Below, piece by piece: positions 60,664 through 64,000 of a stretch of 64,000 nt of DNA. The translations under genes and the position numbers were made by a program. The stretch comes from SZUA-584 sp040768905. GTDB lineage: Bacteria > Bacillota > Clostridia > Christensenellales > SZUA-584. The stretch spans positions 248,001 through 312,000 of the forward strand of contig JAXGMA010000001.1 of assembly GCA_040768905.1 (NCBI GenBank), read 5' to 3'. Positions within the stretch are counted from its first letter, which is position 1; the number at the start of each line of letters is the position of its first letter. The notes under the pieces are model-generated. The model was not told the origin of the DNA, ran no database searches, and saw only the letters and a list, made by a program, of their open reading frames with translations.

Positions 60664-62073
60664 ATGGCCACAAAACCCTATGAGATTTTATTGGAGCGCG
60701 TTAAGAACATGCAGCAAATCGGTCCTTTGAACAAAGCCTATTTGGAAGATTTTCTAAACTATGACCATCCGGGCTGTGTTTTGATGTCCAAATGGTCACA
60801 GCCTCCCATTATCGAAAAAGGCAAAGGCAACAGGGTCTGGGACGTTGACGGCAAAGAATACATAGACTGTATTTCGGGCTTTTCCAGCATGAATATCGGG
60901 CACGGCGATAAAAGGATCTCAAAAGTGATGGCGGAGCAATACGAAAAGCTAAGTCACTGGTTTGATTTTCCGACGCCGGAAAGAATAAGGCTCATCAAAA
61001 GACTGACCGACATAACGCCCGGGGATTTTAAGAAAAAAGTAAGGCTGGCATTAAGCGGCTCGGACGCGGTCGAGCTTGCGATACGCTCGGCGCGCTCCTA
61101 TACAAAGAAAACGCATATCATCTGTTTTTACGGCGCTTACCACGGGCAGAACGTGGCCACGATGGGCTATACGGGAGCCGGTACGATGCATAAGTGGTAT
61201 CATCCTGTTCCGTCTGCCGACCATTGTATTGAACGCTTCCCTTATGCATACTGCTACCGCTGCGCGTATGGGAAAGAATACCCGGGTTGCGACTTGCAAT
61301 GTGTTAAGTCAATTGATATGCTTATGAGTAGTTCCCAGACAGGGATGGGCAGCCCTGCCGCCAATGTCAACAATGTCGCAGCGCTGATCATTGAGCCTAT
61401 GCAGAGTTCTGCAGGCTATATCATTCCTCCGAGGGAATATCTTGCCGCGCTTGACAAACTGGCGAAAAAATATGGATTTCTTCTTATCTTTGATGAAATA
61501 CAGACAGGCATGGGGCGGACGGGCAAAATGTTTGCCTGTGAGCATAGCGAAGTCGTGCCGGATATCCTGCTGGTCGGCAAAGCGCTTGGTGCAGGTGTGC
61601 CGATGAGCGCAGTCGTGTCACGCGCAGAGATCTTCGATGAAGTCGGACCGGGTTATATCGTAAGCACTTATGCAGGCTATGCGCTAGGATGCGCCGTTGC
61701 GAACAAAGTGCTTGATATCATCGAAGAAGACAAGCTTCTGGAAAGATGCGCGAAAACAGGGGCATATCTGCATGACGTTGTCGAAAATTATATGAAAAAG
61801 CACCCGATGGTGGGTAGCTATTCCCAATGCGGCGTATACCTGGGCATTGAATATGTGAAAGATGCAGAGACAAAAGAGCCAGCCGCAAAAGAAACAATGG
61901 AGCTGATTGACGAAATGAAGCAAGCCGGTTTACTGGCACAGCTCAATGGGTATCACGGGAACAGGATATCCTTCCTGCCCCCGATCAACATTACAGAAAA
62001 AGACGTCGATGAGATTTTTGCCATCATGGACAAACTCACCAGCGATATTGAGCAAAAGTACGCTATAAAATAA
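60664..62073 (+). CDS. Class III PLP-dependent aminotransferase
   Basis: This 469-residue fold-type I enzyme has ISGFSSMNIGHGDKRI, SGSDAVELAIRSAR, GAYHGQN, a FDEIQTGMGRTGKMFA block, and the Schiff-base Lys at 306 in LLVGKALGAGVPM. The class includes omega-amino acid, ornithine, GABA and glutamate-semialdehyde enzymes. An insert with YCYRCAYGKEYPGCDLQC contains four Cys, an arrangement not essential for PLP chemistry. Amino donor and acceptor are unknown. It lies between the iolB-like and B12 mutase genes in the same orientation. Confidence 0.88.
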   Translation: MATKPYEILLERVKNMQQIGPLNKAYLEDFLNYDHPGCVLMSKWSQPPIIEKGKGNRVWDVDGKEYIDCISGFSSMNIGHGDKRISKVMAEQYEKLSHWFDFPTPERIRLIKRLTDITPGDFKKKVRLALSGSDAVELAIRSARSYTKKTHIICFYGAYHGQNVATMGYTGAGTMHKWYHPVPSADHCIERFPYAYCYRCAYGKEYPGCDLQCVKSIDMLMSSSQTGMGSPAANVNNVAALIIEPMQSSAGYIIPPREYLAALDKLAKKYGFLLIFDEIQTGMGRTGKMFACEHSEVVPDILLVGKALGAGVPMSAVVSRAEIFDEVGPGYIVSTYAGYALGCAVANKVLDIIEEDKLLERCAKTGAYLHDVVENYMKKHPMVGSYSQCGVYLGIEYVKDAETKEPAAKETMELIDEMKQAGLLAQLNGYHGNRISFLPPINITEKDVDEIFAIMDKLTSDIEQKYAIK

Positions 62074-62199
62074 GGCCGCTGGAAATAATAAAGCAATACC
62101 TGTTGAGTGCCTCCTCTTCTATAAGCGGGCATCTGGCAGTTATTGTACAGCAAAATAAACGTCTGGAACAACAAACAACCTGATTAGGGGGGCAGTCTC

Positions 62200-63960
62200 A
62201 TGCATAAGTCGATTTTGGCGTATTTGAAGCATATCAGGCCGGGCCCGCATCCGAATGGCAACGCGCTTTTGAAGGAAGGCATTGCCATGGGGCAAAAGAT
62301 CAAAGCGGGAAAAAGCCGTTTTATCAGAGAGAGCGGGCATGAAACGTACTTGGATTACAGAAAGCAAAAGACATCCGAGGGCAAGATCATCTGGAACATT
62401 TTGATGGGCTTATCGACGCTGGAAGAGCAAATCGAAGGTACAAAAAAAATCCATGAATTCTGTCAGCGAACGGGGCTTACACTTGATTCCCTTCAGCCGA
62501 TCGCGAGCGGTGTGATCGCGCTGCCCAAGGAGTACAGAGAAAAAGCGCCAGCGACAACCAGCTTTGTCATGGATGGCTTTGAAGATTACCGTGCACAGGT
62601 TGAAGCTGCGCCGATAGAAGTCATGTTCAACGATTACCATCTGGCTTCGCCCAACGGCCTTGAGATGACGATCAATTCTGTCAAAGCCGGAGCTGCGATG
62701 ACCGGGGAATTTTCACAGATCATCTGGAGTTATCCCGGCTACGACGACGATATGACGCGTTTTTCGAATATGGTCAGGGCTCTTGGCATACTCTCCACAA
62801 AAAACAAAAAAGAAAAGATGGCGGTCAAAACGTATCTTGATGACGGTTTGCCGGGCTATGCGCTTGACTGCATCACCTATGTCGGCTATGCGATGCTCGA
62901 ACATTATATCTGTTCAACGCTGTGCGGAGTCAGATACATGGTCGCCTACGGCGGTTTGTTGAGCGATATAGACAAGAGGCTGGCGATAGCGATGGCGCTG
63001 CATAAAGCTTTGAGTACTGAGGACCAGCAGATACTCCATTATATCAACAACTCGACAAATATGCATTGGGACCATGACATCGAAGGCAATTACGGCACGG
63101 CTGCCAGTGAATTTTTATTCGAGATCCTTGTTGAAAAAAGATACAGGATGGGCATGGGCATCAACCCCGTTTCGATAACAGAAAAACTTAGGGTGCCCAC
63201 TTGCCAGGAGCTCATTAACATCTTTACAGTGGGCAAGCGCGTTGAAGAAAGCGCAGATCACTGGGAAGCCTTCATGGACTTTTCAGTACTTGAGAAGTTA
63301 AGAGACGAAATGATAGAAAAGGGCACGGTGTTTTTTAGGAATGTATTGAGCGGTTTGGAGCAAGCGGGTTACGATATAAACGATCCGCTCGAAATGATCC
63401 TGGCCATCAGGAACATCAATCCGCTCAAATTTGAGCAGTGTTTTCATCCGACCTCTTTTGAGACCGGCGGTGAAGTCAAGCCTTTTTGCCCGTCTGAGCT
63501 TGCCAGCCAGACACTCGAACAAAAAGAACAGATCACCGCGCAATTGAAGGTCGCCGGGCTTGACGCTGCGCTGAAAGGAAAAAGGATCGCCATCGCTTCG
63601 GCAGACGCGCATACATACGGCCTGATCCTTGCCGAAGGGGTTTTGAGCGCTGCCGGCGCACAGATCATCAACGGCGGTGTGGACATGGATGCGGCCGACT
63701 TGCTTGATCTTGCAGATGAAGAAGGCGTAAAACACATAGGGATAAGCTGCCACAACGGGCAGGCGCTCGATTACGGAAAGCAGATCTTAAGGCTTGCAAA
63801 GGACAGAGGAAAAGAGTACTTCATTTTTATGGGCGGGCTTTTAAACGGCTATCTGCCGGGCGGCTCAGAGCCGGTCGACGTATCGCATATTCTGAATGAC
63901 ATGGGTATACTTGCAGACAATGATTTTGCAGTCGTCACATCGATGATAAGTCAAAATTAG
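62200..63960 (+). CDS. Single-chain glutamate-mutase-like cobalamin-dependent enzyme
   Basis: This 586-residue protein has two parts. An N-terminal part of about 440 residues has the outline of the GlmE (methylaspartate mutase epsilon) barrel, including YHLASPNGLEMTINSVKAGA near residue 145 and YMVAYGGLLSDIDKRLA near 250. A C-terminal B12-binding domain holds DAHTYG at 469-474 (DxHxxG), and GISCHNG and FIFMGGLLNG complete the Rossmann-like cobalamin site. Glutamate mutase normally has these as separate GlmS and GlmE chains. It probably performs a radical carbon-skeleton or amino-group migration. Substrate unknown. Shine-Dalgarno AGGGGGG precedes ATG 62200. Confidence 0.72.
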   Translation: MHKSILAYLKHIRPGPHPNGNALLKEGIAMGQKIKAGKSRFIRESGHETYLDYRKQKTSEGKIIWNILMGLSTLEEQIEGTKKIHEFCQRTGLTLDSLQPIASGVIALPKEYREKAPATTSFVMDGFEDYRAQVEAAPIEVMFNDYHLASPNGLEMTINSVKAGAAMTGEFSQIIWSYPGYDDDMTRFSNMVRALGILSTKNKKEKMAVKTYLDDGLPGYALDCITYVGYAMLEHYICSTLCGVRYMVAYGGLLSDIDKRLAIAMALHKALSTEDQQILHYINNSTNMHWDHDIEGNYGTAASEFLFEILVEKRYRMGMGINPVSITEKLRVPTCQELINIFTVGKRVEESADHWEAFMDFSVLEKLRDEMIEKGTVFFRNVLSGLEQAGYDINDPLEMILAIRNINPLKFEQCFHPTSFETGGEVKPFCPSELASQTLEQKEQITAQLKVAGLDAALKGKRIAIASADAHTYGLILAEGVLSAAGAQIINGGVDMDAADLLDLADEEGVKHIGISCHNGQALDYGKQILRLAKDRGKEYFIFMGGLLNGYLPGGSEPVDVSHILNDMGILADNDFAVVTSMISQN

Positions 63961-63974
63961 CCGGGAGAAAACGT

Positions 63975-64000
63975 ATGCCGTATATTTTGGGAATAGATAC
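63975..64000 (+). CDS. Start of a gene cut by the window edge (MPYILGIDT...)
   Basis: GGGAGAAA precedes ATG 63975, 14 bases after the mutase gene. Only nine codons are visible: MPYILGIDT. The LGIDT pattern is how actin/Hsp70-fold ATPases begin, including MutL/GlmL-type partners of glutamate mutase, FGGY sugar kinases and hydantoinase-type ATPases. The visible part cannot decide between them. Confidence 0.5.

Overview
The window comes from an anaerobic, endospore-forming member of the Firmicutes (class Clostridia), with roughly balanced GC content. The evidence is a complete spoIIIAA-AH operon, sigG, cotJABC, an RNase J gene, a leucine T-box, a c-di-GMP-I riboswitch, hybrid cluster protein and a membrane pyrophosphatase. 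I cannot name genus or species from the sequence. No tRNA, rRNA, insertion sequence, prophage or CRISPR array was seen.

Layout. 1-4.0 kb: 3' part of a uridine-kinase-like gene, a small lipoprotein, then rplS-rbgA-rnhB-yraN. 4.1-8.0 kb: a three-gene membrane glycosylation cassette (GT-C enzyme, PMT-family O-mannosyltransferase, GtrA) inside the otherwise classical rplS...comM-dprA-topA-trmFO-hslVU block, which runs to 16.2 kb. 16.2-24.4 kb: a nucleotidyltransferase fused to a degenerate phosphomannomutase, then rnjA-ylbF-mltG-trhP-like-HD protein and a NimA-like flavoprotein. 24.5-32.2 kb: accessory genes (lipoprotein, flavodoxin, cotJABC, SDR, radical SAM, nitroreductase, hcp with a cupin). 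32.5-34.6 kb: hppA. 34.8-38.4 kb: T-box and leuACD. 38.5-43.3 kb: spoIIIA operon. 43.3-49.1 kb: asp23-amaP-DUF2273-nusB-TsaD paralogue-folD-xseAB-ispA. 49.3-51.8 kb: sigG-ylmC-nrdR-pgeF. 52-55 kb: a c-di-GMP riboswitch controlling a large repeat surface protein. 55-59.5 kb: E1-like protein, a glycosyltransferase-acyltransferase fusion, a frameshifted membrane protein gene and a CBS protein. 59.6-64 kb: an iolB-like gene, a class III aminotransferase and a one-chain glutamate-mutase-like B12 enzyme, with another gene beginning at the edge.

Functional picture. Most of the window is conserved housekeeping and sporulation DNA, with dense operons, ATGA overlaps and frequent TTG starts. Regulation is readable in many places: near-consensus sigma-A promoters, candidate sporulation promoters for cotJ, spoIIIA and sigG, a T-box, a GEMM riboswitch, and two small palindromes positioned like transcription-factor operators (hcp and iolB).

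The least explained part is the last 4.4 kb. There a 5-deoxyglucuronate isomerase homologue, an aminotransferase and a fused cobalamin-dependent mutase appear to form a catabolic unit whose substrate I cannot assign. The riboswitch plus tandem-repeat surface protein and the glycosylation cassette are the other regions most worth following up. All calls rest on reading motifs by eye; no database search was run.
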